Source: UBA7985 sp038141425
Lineage (GTDB): Bacteria; Pseudomonadota; Alphaproteobacteria; UBA7985
DNA: 64,000 nucleotides
Assembly (NCBI GenBank): GCA_038141425.1
Contig: JAYQIC010000011.1
Coordinates: 186,001 to 250,000 of the forward strand
Reading direction: 5' to 3'
Shown: in pieces, positions 46,026-55,103 of the stretch
Numbering within the stretch: the stretch's first letter is position 1
Layout: every line of letters begins with the position of its first letter
Made by a program: the position numbers and the translations under genes
The notes under the pieces: generated by a model
What the model saw: only the letters and a program-made list of their open reading frames with translations
The model's database searches: none
Told to the model about the DNA's origin: nothing

Positions 46026-47498
46026 CTATCCCGGCAGTTTGAGCAGCCACGATATGAGTCGGCGGGTGCGGGGGGCGAACAGGACCTCGGCGAGGTGCAT
46101 CCCCGCCGCGCGCTTGGGAATTTCAGCGTGGGTGGGGTAGGGCAGCATCTGGCTGGCGACGGCGGAGAGCTTCAGCCGGCCTTCGATCACTTGGCCCAGC
46201 GGCCCGATCAGATCACCCGCGCCCGGCGCGAGGATCGCCGCCCCGACCAGCTTGCCCCGACGGCCGTCAAAAACCAGCTTGGCCAGCCCGGCTTCAGGGC
46301 CGCTGGCGATGTTTTCAGCGACGAAGCGATCATTGCCATCCACGCGCAGGGTTTCGGTGCGGGGAGCCAGCCCGGCGGCGGTCGCCTCGGCCTCGGTCAG
46401 CCCGATCTGTGCCAGTTCCGGCGCGGTGTAGGTGACCCGCGGTATGGCGCTGGTGGCAACGCGCGACGGCAGACGGAACAGCATTTCGCGGACGATCACC
46501 GATGCGTGGTGCGCGGCGAGGTGGGTGAAGCCCTCACCGCCGATTACATCGCCCATGGCAAAGACATGGCGGCGGTTGGTGCGCAGGTTGGGCCCCACGG
46601 CGATGCCTGCCGCGCTGTGGGTGATACCAGCGGCGTCCAGCCCCAGCCCATCGGTCACGGGACGACGCCCGGTGGCGATCAGCAGGTGGCTGGCCTGTAT
46701 CGAGTCCTGTATCGCGCCCTTCGCAGAGCCGTCGCCCGCTTGCAGCTCGACCCGGATATCGCCAGCCTTGCCGCTGACGGCTGCAACCGTCGTCCCAAGC
46801 CGGAGGTCGACGCCGTCGGCCCGCAGCTGCCGCGCGAGCAGTGCCGACAGCTCGGCATCATCCCGCGGCAGAATGCTCGATTGGGCTTCGATCAGGGTGA
46901 CCTGGCAGCCAAGACGCTGATGTGCCTGCGCCATTTCCACCCCGATCGGCCCGGCGCCGATGATGGCGAGGTGGCGCGGGGCCTCGGTGCGGGAAAACAG
47001 GCTTTCGTTGGTCAGGAACGGTACGCTGTCGAGGCCGGGAATGGCGGGAATGGCCGGGGCAGACCCTGTGGCAATGACGAAGTATTTGGCCCGGATGCGG
47101 CTGTCACCGGCCTGAACGGTGCGGGCGTCGATGAAATGTCCGGTGTCGCGGATGACGCGCACGCCGAGGCTCTCAAAGCGCTCCTGGCTGTCGTGGGGCT
47201 CGATCCGCTCGATGGCCCGCCGCACGTGCGCCATGGTGCCGGCGTAGTCGACCTCAGGCTCGGAGACAGAAATCCCGAGCGGCCCGGCGCGGCGGATCAG
47301 GCTCGCTGTGTGGGCGACGTGCAGCAGGGCTTTGGATGGCACGCAGCCGACGTTAAGGCAGTCGCCCCCCATGGCGCCACGCTCGATCAGCACGGTTTTC
47401 GCGCCGAGCTGGGCCGCGCCGGAAGCCACGTTGAGCCCTCCCGACCCGGCGCCGATGACACAGACGTCTGCGCGGATGTCTTCCATGGCTTGGACCAT
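46026..47498 (-). CDS. Class I pyridine nucleotide-disulfide oxidoreductase (mercuric reductase-like)
   Basis: Flavin reductase with an active-site disulfide. 490 residues. ADVCVIGAGSGGLNVASGAAQLG for FAD, GGDCLNVGCVPSKALLH for the redox-active cysteines, LAIIGAGPIGVEMAQAHQRLG for NAD(P)H, HVFAMGDVIG, and the dimer-interface PYPTHAEIPKRAAG with the histidine-glutamate pair. No C-terminal cysteine pair of true MerA is seen, and no mer genes are near, so the substrate is unknown. Twelve bases downstream of the TVP38-type gene, a pairing frequently seen in bacteria. Confidence 0.85.
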   Translation of the reverse strand: MVQAMEDIRADVCVIGAGSGGLNVASGAAQLGAKTVLIERGAMGGDCLNVGCVPSKALLHVAHTASLIRRAGPLGISVSEPEVDYAGTMAHVRRAIERIEPHDSQERFESLGVRVIRDTGHFIDARTVQAGDSRIRAKYFVIATGSAPAIPAIPGLDSVPFLTNESLFSRTEAPRHLAIIGAGPIGVEMAQAHQRLGCQVTLIEAQSSILPRDDAELSALLARQLRADGVDLRLGTTVAAVSGKAGDIRVELQAGDGSAKGAIQDSIQASHLLIATGRRPVTDGLGLDAAGITHSAAGIAVGPNLRTNRRHVFAMGDVIGGEGFTHLAAHHASVIVREMLFRLPSRVATSAIPRVTYTAPELAQIGLTEAEATAAGLAPRTETLRVDGNDRFVAENIASGPEAGLAKLVFDGRRGKLVGAAILAPGAGDLIGPLGQVIEGRLKLSAVASQMLPYPTHAEIPKRAAGMHLAEVLFAPRTRRLISWLLKLPG

Positions 47499-47510
47499 TC
47501 CTTTCCCGGC

Positions 47511-48302
47511 TTACTGATCGGTGCCGGCGGCGCGGCGGCCCCGCAGGAACAGGCGCTTCCAGACGATGGGAACCAGCGACAGCGCTGCCAGCGCCAGCAA
47601 CGGCCCCCAAAGGTTCCAGGTTGCGACCGTCAGCTCGCTCAGGTCAGCGACCCCGGCGCCAAGCGAGGTATAGACGTAAACCGCCGGAGCGATCCCCAGC
47701 AGCGTCGCCAGCGCGTAGGTCGTCAGCGAAATTTTCAGCATGGCGGGCGCGATATTCACGGCGAAAAACGGGAAGAACGGGATCAGGCGCAGACTGAGCA
47801 GGTAGAAGAAGGCGTCTTCTTCGATGCCCGCCGAAAACCGGTCGAGGAAAGGCGCTACCCGGCGGCGCAGCTGTTCGAGGCCGAGGGTCTTGACCGCCGT
47901 GAACAGGATCGAGGCGCCCAGCGTCGCCCCCAGCAGGGTCGCAGTACCGGCGTAGAGCGTGCCGCCGAGCACGCCGAAAGCAGCCCCGCCGAAAATACCG
48001 CCGAGAATCGTCAGGAACGACGCGACTGGAAACAGGGTCGCCGTAGCGGTCGCATAAATCGCAATCCACGCGACAAAAAACAGAATTGCGTTGGCGCGGA
48101 TCCAGGCTGCGACTTCATCCCGGGCGCCCTCCAACCGCTCCAGCGTCAGCACATCGCCCAGTCCTGCGAACCACGCGACGCCGAGCGCAACCATGGCCAC
48201 GGCCAGTGCGCCGGGGAGCAGCAAGCGGCGGCCGAACCAGTGCCCACCCGGGCGCGAGGCCGGGCTGGCCGGGGCTGAGGAAGGTTGAGGGTCGGTTGAC
48301 AT
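47511..48302 (-). CDS. TVP38/TMEM64 family (VTT domain) membrane protein
   Basis: 263 residues from ATG 48300-48302. Several membrane helices; ATATATLFPVASFLTILGGIFGGAAFGVLGGTLYAGTATLLGATLGASILF and RLIPFFPFFAVNIAPAMLKISLTTYALATLLGIAPAVYVYTSLGAG carry the domain motifs (GGIFG and the RLIPxxPF loop). VTT-domain proteins act as lipid scramblases in known cases. Operon with the reductase gene. Confidence 0.87.
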   Translation of the reverse strand: MSTDPQPSSAPASPASRPGGHWFGRRLLLPGALAVAMVALGVAWFAGLGDVLTLERLEGARDEVAAWIRANAILFFVAWIAIYATATATLFPVASFLTILGGIFGGAAFGVLGGTLYAGTATLLGATLGASILFTAVKTLGLEQLRRRVAPFLDRFSAGIEEDAFFYLLSLRLIPFFPFFAVNIAPAMLKISLTTYALATLLGIAPAVYVYTSLGAGVADLSELTVATWNLWGPLLALAALSLVPIVWKRLFLRGRRAAGTDQ

Positions 48303-48450
48303 CGCGGGGCTCCGGTTGGCATCGGTCGGTCTGATGAGCGAGAACCTGAGGTCTCCGACGCTGTTAAACAACCCACGAAAGGGCCTGCGCTGGCCACTAC
48401 ACGGCGGTTTGATGGATTGTGTGACCAGCAATGCAGGCTCAGGTCAGCCG

Positions 48451-48480
48451 TTGACCAACCAGAGGCCGCAAGGCTATTCA
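48451..48480 (+). promoter_or_regulatory. Candidate rpmH promoter
   Basis: TTGACC (48451-48456), an 18-base spacer and TATTCA (48475-48480) on the plus strand, about 170 bases before rpmH. The 350-base gap 48303-48652 has no gene that I can support and serves as the divergent control region of the TVP38-type gene and the rpmH operon. Confidence 0.5.
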
Positions 48481-48652
48481 CCGCTGTCTGCCTGCGGACC
48501 GCTCTGGTGGTTTCCGCAAGGCGTCCTATTTATATTTGGCTTCTGCGCCGGTCCCGCCTTTGCCCGAACCTGCATCGCCGTCTCGCACGAGACTTTGGAT
48601 GAGGCCCCGGTCGTCGGCATAGGACGGCAGCGCATGAAAAAGGATAAAGCCG

Positions 48653-48787
48653 ATGAAACGCCCATATCAGCCCTCCCGGATTGTCCGGAAGCGCCGTCAT
48701 GGTTTCCGCTCTCGCAAGGCCACCGTTGGCGGCCGCAACATTCTTCGCGCGCGGCGGTCTAAGGGTCGCATCAAGCTGTCTGCCTGA
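48653..48787 (+). CDS. rpmH: 50S ribosomal protein L34
   Basis: 44 residues: MKRPYQPSRIVRKRRHGFRS, then RKATVGGRNILRARR and a final LSA before TGA 48785-48787. This is the full-length family pattern. AAGGATAAAGCCG precedes the ATG and supplies the ribosome site. The gene is first in the rpmH-rnpA-yidD-yidC operon. Confidence 0.95.
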   Translation: MKRPYQPSRIVRKRRHGFRSRKATVGGRNILRARRSKGRIKLSA

Positions 48788-48811
48788 TCCGTACTACCGG
48801 GACAGGGAGCG

Positions 48812-49180
48812 ATGAAGGCGAGCCTGAAGACCCGCAAGGACTTCCTCGCCGCTGCTCGTGCCCAGAAATGGGTCGGTGCGGTGATGCTGGTTCAACAGCG
48901 TGACCGCGAAGATTCCGACGCCGCTATCCGCGTCGGCTATACGGCAAGCAAGAAAGTCGGGAATGCAGCACAGCGCAGCCGGGCCAAGCGTCGGTTGCGG
49001 GCGCTTTCGGCTGAGCTGCTGCCAGACCACGGTCGCCCTGGACACGATTATGTCTGGATCGCCAAACGAGGCGCGGCGATCGCGCCGTTCGGCAAGCTGC
49101 GCCGCGATGGCGAACGCGCCCTCCGCGCCCTGACCGGAACGAAAGACGCTGAGGCCGCCGCCGGGGCGCAGAAGCCATGA
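48812..49180 (+). CDS. rnpA: Ribonuclease P protein component RnpA
   Basis: Protein part of RNase P that processes tRNA 5' ends. 122 residues. KTRKDFLAAARAQ, the RVGYTASKKVGNAAQRSRAKRRLRAL motif that contacts the RNA, and PGHDYVWIAKRG are as in the family. The AGGGAGCG before the start is the ribosome site. Its stop overlaps the yidD start (ATGA). Confidence 0.94.
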   Translation: MKASLKTRKDFLAAARAQKWVGAVMLVQQRDREDSDAAIRVGYTASKKVGNAAQRSRAKRRLRALSAELLPDHGRPGHDYVWIAKRGAAIAPFGKLRRDGERALRALTGTKDAEAAAGAQKP

Positions 49181-49599
49181 GCGCACCGCACCCCAAGCCA
49201 CGCTCCGGCTGGCTGACCACGTGGCGGGCCATGGGCTGGGGCAGTCGCCTCGTCGCCGTTCCGGTCGTTGGCTACCGTCTCCTGATATCGCCCTGGCTGC
49301 CGCCATCCTGCCGCTATGAGCCCTCGTGCAGCGTCTACGCGCTCGAAGCCCTGCAGCGGCATGGACCCCTGCGCGGGAGCTGGCTGGCCGTACGGCGGAT
49401 CGGCCGTTGTCACCCCTGGGGTGGTCACGGTTATGACCCGGTCCCAGATACAGGGCAGGGCAGAGGTACGGCGATGGTGGCTGAGGACTGCTGCGCAGAG
49501 GATTGCTGTCCGCCCGATTGCTGCAGCACCATGGCCGACAACACGACAACACGACCCCAACCACTTAACCCCGCGTCACAGGGCACCGATTATGAATGA
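49177..49599 (+). CDS. yidD: Membrane protein insertion efficiency factor YidD, with cysteine-rich tail
   Basis: 140 residues. YRLLISPWLPPSCRYEPSCSVYALEALQRHG, the core with its conserved cysteines, and RIGRCHPWGGHGYDPVPD are YidD. The family ends soon after; this copy has about 45 more residues, with the pattern CC-AED-CC-PPD-CC (residues near 103-115). The tail is read in the same frame as the core. TGA 49597-49599 overlaps the yidC start by eight bases. Confidence 0.92.
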   Translation: MSAPHPKPRSGWLTTWRAMGWGSRLVAVPVVGYRLLISPWLPPSCRYEPSCSVYALEALQRHGPLRGSWLAVRRIGRCHPWGGHGYDPVPDTGQGRGTAMVAEDCCAEDCCPPDCCSTMADNTTTRPQPLNPASQGTDYE

Positions 49600-51487
49600 A
49601 GACATGCGCAATATGTTCCTGGCCATCGGCGTTTCGCTGCTGCTGGTCTTTGCGGTGCAGACTTTCCTGCCGCAGATCTTTCCGTCGCTGGGACCGGAGC
49701 CGGAGCCACAGGTCGCCCCGGAGCAGGCTGGCGGGGACAGCGGTGAGAGCAGCGCAGGTGGCCTGACCGTCACCGGGACAGACGGCGAGTCGGTTGCCGC
49801 CATCGTCACACGGGACACGGCACTGGACGGCAACGACCGTATCGGCATCGATACCGGCGTGCTGACCGGGTCGCTGAACCTGACCGGCGCGGTTTTCGAT
49901 GATCTGACGCTGACCGGCTATCGCCAGAGCGTGGACCCCACCTCGCCCTTCGTCGACCTGCTGCACCCGCAGAACAGCCGGGGTGGCTACAATGTCGTCC
50001 ATAACTGGATGACCTCGGTCGGTGGCGCGCTGATCGACCCCAAGGCGCAGTGGACCGTGGTCGCGGGCAACGAGCTGACCCCGGATTCGCCGCTGACGCT
50101 CGAAACCACCACCGCTGCCGGGATTCGTGTCGAGCGCCGGATCGAAGTGGTGGACGACTACCTGTTCCGGCTGACCGACCGGCTTGACCACAATGGGACG
50201 CAGGGCGTGACCCTCGCGCCGATCGGTACTGTGAACCGCTACGACGAGGTTATCGACGACCGCTACACCACCACCGGCTACATTTCGGTGCTCGAGCGGA
50301 AACTGCGCGAACACAAGTACGGCAAGATCGCCAAGCCTTCGACCAACCCCGAAGAGCGGCTGAACCCCACCACCGGCGAGACCGGCGGGATTGTCAGCAC
50401 TGGCGGCTGGGTCGGCTTTACCGACAAATACTGGATGGTGGCGCTGATCCCGAGCCAGAGCGACGAAATCCGCGCGGGCTACGGTTTGCAGAAGGCTGGC
50501 CTGGGACAGCGGCAGGCGGTGTCCTCGCAGTATATTTACGAGAGCGGCGTTCCGGTGCAGCCCGGTCAGACGGTTGAGGTTTCGACCCTGCTGTTCGCCG
50601 GCGCCAAGGAAGTTGATCTGCTCGACCGCTACGCCAAAGACTTCGCGATTCCCAAGTTCGACCGCGGTGTGAACTTCTGGTTCATCTACCCGCTGACCAA
50701 GCCGCTCTACATCGCGCTGGCCTGGACCACGGACAAGCTCAAGCCGTCGCTGGGTGCCTATGCCTTCGGCGCAGCGATTATCGTCCTGACGCTGATCATC
50801 AAGACCATCCTGTTCCCGCTGCAGCTGCGCGCTTACCGCTCGATGGCGAAGATGCGCACCCTGCAGCCGAAGATGAAGGAACTGCAGGAAAAGCACGCTG
50901 ACGATCGTCAGGCGCTGAGCCAGGCGATGATGGGCCTGTACAAGGAGGAGGGCGTGAACCCGCTCGGGGGCTGTTTGCCCATGCTGTTGCAGTTACCGGT
51001 GTTCATCTCGCTCTATCGGGTGATGCTGGTGACGGTGGAGGCGCGGCACGCACCCTTCCCCGGCTGGGTCTCGGATCTGTCGGCCAAAGACCCAACGGGC
51101 CTGCTCGAGCTGTTCGGGCTGATCCCGTGGAACCCTGAGGTTCTGCCGCTGATCGCCATCCTCAACATCGGGATCTGGCCGATCATCTACGGCCTGTCGA
51201 TGCTGGCGCTGCAGCGCATGTCGCCCGCACCGTCGGACCCGATGCAGGCGCGTATCTTCCTGCTCATGCCGATCATCTTCACCTTCGTCCTCGCCGGGTT
51301 CCCGGTGGGTCTGGTGATCTACTGGACGGTGAACAACATCATCTCCATGGGTCAGCAGTTCATCATTGGTCGGATGACCAAGACCAAGACGCAGGAGAAG
51401 CAGGAAGCCGCAGCGGCTCGCGCCGAAGCCAAAGCCGCCGAGCGCGCTGCCAAGCAGGAAAAGAAGGCGAAGAAAGAAGGGGCCTGA
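49592..51487 (+). CDS. yidC: Membrane protein insertase YidC
   Basis: Inserts membrane proteins, alone or with SecYEG. ATG 49592 gives 631 residues: DMRNMFLAIGVSLLLVFAVQTF as first helix, a periplasmic beta-sandwich domain (SLNLTGAVFDDLTLTGYR...WVGFTDKYWMVALIPSQ), then the five-helix insertase core: NFWFIYPLTKPLYIALAW, IKTILFPLQLRAYRSMAKMRTLQPKM, LYKEEGVNPLGGCLPMLLQLPVFISLYRV. The C-terminal tail is K/A/E-rich. Intact. A hairpin overlaps its stop. Confidence 0.96.
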   Translation: MNEDMRNMFLAIGVSLLLVFAVQTFLPQIFPSLGPEPEPQVAPEQAGGDSGESSAGGLTVTGTDGESVAAIVTRDTALDGNDRIGIDTGVLTGSLNLTGAVFDDLTLTGYRQSVDPTSPFVDLLHPQNSRGGYNVVHNWMTSVGGALIDPKAQWTVVAGNELTPDSPLTLETTTAAGIRVERRIEVVDDYLFRLTDRLDHNGTQGVTLAPIGTVNRYDEVIDDRYTTTGYISVLERKLREHKYGKIAKPSTNPEERLNPTTGETGGIVSTGGWVGFTDKYWMVALIPSQSDEIRAGYGLQKAGLGQRQAVSSQYIYESGVPVQPGQTVEVSTLLFAGAKEVDLLDRYAKDFAIPKFDRGVNFWFIYPLTKPLYIALAWTTDKLKPSLGAYAFGAAIIVLTLIIKTILFPLQLRAYRSMAKMRTLQPKMKELQEKHADDRQALSQAMMGLYKEEGVNPLGGCLPMLLQLPVFISLYRVMLVTVEARHAPFPGWVSDLSAKDPTGLLELFGLIPWNPEVLPLIAILNIGIWPIIYGLSMLALQRMSPAPSDPMQARIFLLMPIIFTFVLAGFPVGLVIYWTVNNIISMGQQFIIGRMTKTKTQEKQEAAAARAEAKAAERAAKQEKKAKKEGA

Positions 51488-51497
51488 TCGCCCCTTC
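51476..51497 (+). other. Perfect hairpin over the yidC stop codon
   Basis: GAAGGGGC (51476-51483) and GCCCCTTC (51490-51497) pair perfectly around CTGATC, which includes the TGA stop. No T run follows, so a strong terminator is unlikely; it could reduce read-through to engB or stabilise the message. Confidence 0.4.
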
Positions 51498-51539
51498 GCG
51501 CCTCCGCCTGGCGCCCACGCCCCGAGGCCAGTACGCGCT

Positions 51540-52208
51540 ATGGATCAGGATCGCCAGACCCCGCCTGCCCATTTGTTCAAGCACCGCGCGGTGTTTTTCA
51601 AAGGCGTGCCGGCCATGCATTTCCTGCCCGAGGCCGACCGCCCCGAGGTCGCCTTTGCCGGGCGCTCCAACGTCGGTAAGTCATCCCTGCTCAACGCCCT
51701 GACCGGCGTAAAGGGACTGGCGCGAACGTCGAACACGCCCGGCCGGACTCAGGAGATGAATTTCTTCGATCTTGGCGGGGTGGGCTACATCGTCGACCTG
51801 CCCGGCTATGGCTACGCCAAGGCGTCAAAGCGCGATATTGCGCGCTGGAACGCGACCACGGAGCAGTATCTGCAGGGGCGGCCCAATCTGAAGCGGGTCT
51901 ACGTGCTGATCGACTGCCGCCACGGCCTCAAGGACAACGACCGCGAACTGATGGACAGCCTCGACGTTGCGGCCGTTTCCTACCAGCTGATCCTGACCAA
52001 ATCCGACAAGATCAAAGCTGGCGCCTTGGAGAAGGTGAAAAAAGCGGTAGAAGAAGAGGCGATGAAGCACCCGGCAGCCTTTCCGCGCGTGCTGCCCACG
52101 TCGGCAGAAAAGCCGCTGGGGCCGCTGGGCGGGATGGACGCGCTGCGCGACGCCGTGGCACGGGTCCTGCTCGGCATGAGCGATGACTTTGGAGACATGT
52201 TCGCATGA
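51540..52208 (+). CDS. engB: Ribosome biogenesis GTPase EngB (YsxC/YihA)
   Basis: Essential GTPase for large-subunit assembly. 222 residues. EVAFAGRSNVGKSSLLNALTG (G1), ARTSNTPGRTQEMNFFDLG (G2), YIVDLPGYGYAKASK (G3), LTKSDKI (G4) and VLPTSAEKPLG (G5). The end DDFGDMFA overlaps the argB start. Intact. Confidence 0.95.
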   Translation: MDQDRQTPPAHLFKHRAVFFKGVPAMHFLPEADRPEVAFAGRSNVGKSSLLNALTGVKGLARTSNTPGRTQEMNFFDLGGVGYIVDLPGYGYAKASKRDIARWNATTEQYLQGRPNLKRVYVLIDCRHGLKDNDRELMDSLDVAAVSYQLILTKSDKIKAGALEKVKKAVEEEAMKHPAAFPRVLPTSAEKPLGPLGGMDALRDAVARVLLGMSDDFGDMFA

Positions 52209-53079
52209 ATGAGATGAGCGATTCCCAGGCCCGGGCCTGGCTGGACAAGGCCGAGACTCTGCGCGAAGCCCTGCCGTTCATGCGCCGCTACACCGGCAAG
52301 ACCATCGTGGTGAAGTTCGGCGGTCACGCCATGGTCGATCCCGCCCTGACCGAGAGCTTCGCCGCTGACGTTGCCCTGCTGCGCCAGGTCGGCATGCGCC
52401 CGATCGTGGTCCACGGCGGCGGCCCGCAGATCGCACAGATGCTCGAGCGGCTGAACGTCAAGACACAGGCGGTTGACGGCCTGCGCATCACCGACGAGCC
52501 GACCATGGAAATCGTCGAGATGGTGCTGGCGGGCAAGATCAACAAGGATGTGGTCACCGCGCTCAATAAGGCCGGTGGCACAGCCGTCGGCCTGTCGGGC
52601 AAGGACGGGCGCCTGTTGCTCGCCGAGAAAATCCAGCGCGACGACGGGGTCGATCTTGGCTTCGTCGGTCAGCCCAAGCACGTCAACACGGCGGTGATCG
52701 AGGCCATTCGCGATGCTGGGTTGATCCCGGTGATCGCGCCCATCGGCGTCGACGAGGCGGGCAGGGCTACAACATCAACGCCGATACAGCCGCAGGGGCC
52801 ATCGCAGCGGCGCTCAAGGCCGAGCGCCTGATCATGCTCACCGATGTCGACGGGGTGAAGGACAAGGCAGGCGAGCTGGTCTCCGAAATCCGGCGCGCCG
52901 ATATCGCCGGGCTGGTCAAAGACGGTACGGTCTCCGGCAGCATGATTCCGAAGCTGGACATGTGCGCCGCCGCCGTGACCAGCGGTGTTGGTGCTGCCGT
53001 CATCCAAAACGGCACGGTCAAGCACGTGCTGCTGCTGGAGCTGCTCACGGAATACGGGGCGGGAACGCTGGTCAGCTGA
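52205..53079 (+). CDS. argB: Acetylglutamate kinase ArgB (frameshifted)
   Basis: Second step of arginine synthesis, usually feedback-controlled. ATG 52205 overlaps the engB end. TIVVKFGGHAMVDPAL, PIVVHGGGPQIAQMLERLNV, AGKINKDVVTALN and GLSGKDGRLLLAEK lead to a frameshift near 52760 (VDEAGQGYNINADTAAGAIAAALKAERLIMLTDVDGVKD), after which KLDMCAAAVTSGVGAAVIQNG ends it. About 290 residues in total. It stands 55 bases after yidC/engB operon genes, the order usual in alphaproteobacteria. Confidence 0.93.
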
Positions 53080-53121
53080 TCGGCTGCTCTAGCAGCGCCG
53101 CAACGGCGCCACCGGATCGGG

Positions 53122-53739
53122 TCAGTTTTTGGTGACGTAGGTGAGGCTGTCGTCTTCGTCCTCGTCTTCGAGGACATCATCGCCGCCGACTTCATTGCCG
53201 TCTTCGTCGTAGACCACGAATTCGAGCGGTGGCGGGGTTTCCAGCACCAGCGGCATGATCAGGTCTTCCTCGGCCTCCATATGACCCAGAAGCTTGTCGT
53301 TGAGCAGCAGCAGCGCTTCCATCATGCCCGCACCGTCTTCGGCATTCTCGACCGCATCGAGGCAGGCATCGTTTGCGTCATGATCGTCTGCCAGAGCGTT
53401 TAAGGCAGGTTCGTACGCCGGGTGCAGCGCAACTACCACCGGGAAGTAGACGCCGTCCTCCACCTGCTGGTGCTGGTCGAGCTGTTCGCGGAACAGCGAC
53501 CACATCTCCATCAGCCGCTCTTCTTCAGCCACGTCCGGGCCGTCTGCGCCGAAATCCTCCAGCGCAGCCGACAGGTCGCTGAGCAGCGCACGGAAGGTAC
53601 CGTGGCGACGCAGCCAGAAGTCCAGAAGATCGTTGAAATTGTCGTGGAACCGCCAGACCGGACGGGTGATGTCCGGCAGCGGCTTATCGACGTTTTCCAG
53701 CAGGTCTTCGAGCCTGATCGGGGTCTGATTCATGGTCAT
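53122..53739 (-). CDS. Hemerythrin-like (HHE) protein with acidic tail
   Basis: About 200 residues from ATG 53737-53739 (the frame is open further to 53775, and ATG 53733 is also possible). HDNFNDLLDFWLRRHGTFRAL, DQHQQVEDGVYFP, LADDHDANDACL and KLLGHMEAEEDLIMPLV supply the histidines and acidic residues of the diiron helical bundle. The C-terminal EFVVYDEDGNEVGGDD and a run of D and E make a very acidic tail. Oxygen or NO sensing or iron handling is possible but not shown. Between argB and argG but on the other strand. Confidence 0.75.
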   Translation of the reverse strand: MTMNQTPIRLEDLLENVDKPLPDITRPVWRFHDNFNDLLDFWLRRHGTFRALLSDLSAALEDFGADGPDVAEEERLMEMWSLFREQLDQHQQVEDGVYFPVVVALHPAYEPALNALADDHDANDACLDAVENAEDGAGMMEALLLLNDKLLGHMEAEEDLIMPLVLETPPPLEFVVYDEDGNEVGGDDVLEDEDEDDSLTYVTKN

Positions 53740-53872
53740 GGAACCGAACATGGCGAAGCTGCCAGCCAGTTGCAATGCTCGTTTGGCGTTCCCCGGCGTT
53801 GCAAAGCTGCCGAGTCCGGTTAGAACGGCGGGGATACGAGCCGTTCATTATGTCCCTCTGATGGAATTCCCC

Positions 53873-55099
53873 ATGACCCAAGACATCAATCGCGTCGTCC
53901 TTGCCTACTCCGGCGGACTGGATACCAGCGTCATTCTTAAGTGGCTGCAGGTGACGTATAACTGCGAAGTCGTCACATTTACCGCCGATCTGGGCCAGGG
54001 CGAAGAGCTGGAGCCAGCCCGGGAAAAGGCTTTGTTATTAGGCATTAAGCCCGAAAATATCTTCATCGAAGACCTGCGCGACGAGTTCTGCCGCGATTAT
54101 GTGTTCCCGATGTTTCGCGCCAACGCGCTCTACGAAGGCGTGTATCTGTTCGGGACGTCGATCGCCCGGCCGCTGATTTCCAAGCGCCAGATCGAGATTG
54201 CGCGTAACGTCGGCGGGGACGCGGTTTCCCACGGCGCAACGGGCAAAGGAAATGATCAAGTCCGCTTTGAATTATCCTATTACGCGCTGGAGCCGGACAT
54301 AAAAGTGATCGCGCCGTGGCGGGAATGGGACCTCGCGTCGCGTACTAAGCTGCTCGCCTTCGCCGAAGAGCACCAGATTCCCATCGCCAAGGACAAGCGC
54401 GGCGAAGCGCCGTTTTCGGTCGACGCCAACCTGCTGCACACCTCGTCCGAGGGCAAGGTGCTCGAAGACCCGGCCGAAGAAGCGCCGAACATCGTGTACC
54501 AGCGCACGCTGTCGCCGCAGGAAGCACCGGACAAGGACACGGTGATCGAAATCGGCTTCGAGAAGGGTGATCCGGTATCGATCAACGGCGAGAAGATGGG
54601 TCCGGCGGCGATCCTGACCACGCTTAACAAGTATGGCCACGACAACGGCATCGGCCGGCTGGATCTGGTCGAAAACCGCTTCGTCGGCATGAAGTCGCGG
54701 GGCGTCTATGAGACCCCCGGCGGCACCATCCTGCTCGCTGCGCACCGTGCGCTTGAGTCGATCACGCTCGACCGCGGTGCCGCGCACCTCAAGGATGAGC
54801 TGATGCCGCGCTATGCGGAGCTGATCTACAACGGGTTCTGGTTCTCGCCCGAACGCGAGCTGCTGCAGGGGCTGATCGACCAGTCGCAGCAGTGGGTCAC
54901 GGGCGCGGTTCGCCTGCGCCTGTATAAGGGCAACGCCAACGGTCGTCGGCCGCGAGAGCCCTACAGCCTGTACCGTCAGGACTACGTGACCTTCGAGGAA
55001 GACAGCGTCTACGACCACCGCGATGCCGAGGGCTTCATCAAGCTCAACGCTCTGCGCCTGCGGCTGGCCCGCGAGCGCGACCGCCGGTTCGAGGACTGA
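53873..55099 (+). CDS. argG: Argininosuccinate synthase ArgG
   Basis: Joins citrulline and aspartate with ATP. 408 residues from ATG 53873; the reading frame continues upstream but family sequence begins with DINRVVLAYSGGLDTSVILKWLQ, the PP-loop. Then ENIFIEDLRDEFCRDYVFPMF, VSHGATGKGNDQVRFELSY, PIAKDKRGEAPFSVDANLLHTSSEGKVLEDP and VTGAVRLRLYKGN. Intact. The AT-richer codons near 54010-54060 are a minor oddity. Confidence 0.96.
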   Translation: MTQDINRVVLAYSGGLDTSVILKWLQVTYNCEVVTFTADLGQGEELEPAREKALLLGIKPENIFIEDLRDEFCRDYVFPMFRANALYEGVYLFGTSIARPLISKRQIEIARNVGGDAVSHGATGKGNDQVRFELSYYALEPDIKVIAPWREWDLASRTKLLAFAEEHQIPIAKDKRGEAPFSVDANLLHTSSEGKVLEDPAEEAPNIVYQRTLSPQEAPDKDTVIEIGFEKGDPVSINGEKMGPAAILTTLNKYGHDNGIGRLDLVENRFVGMKSRGVYETPGGTILLAAHRALESITLDRGAAHLKDELMPRYAELIYNGFWFSPERELLQGLIDQSQQWVTGAVRLRLYKGNANGRRPREPYSLYRQDYVTFEEDSVYDHRDAEGFIKLNALRLRLARERDRRFED

Positions 55100-55103
55100 G
55101 CCC

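Noticed and set aside
45927..48278. 783-codon open frame on the plus strand
   Set aside because: Antisense to the histidine kinase, the flavin reductase and the TVP38-type gene, all of which have clear motifs; composition is that of a shadow.
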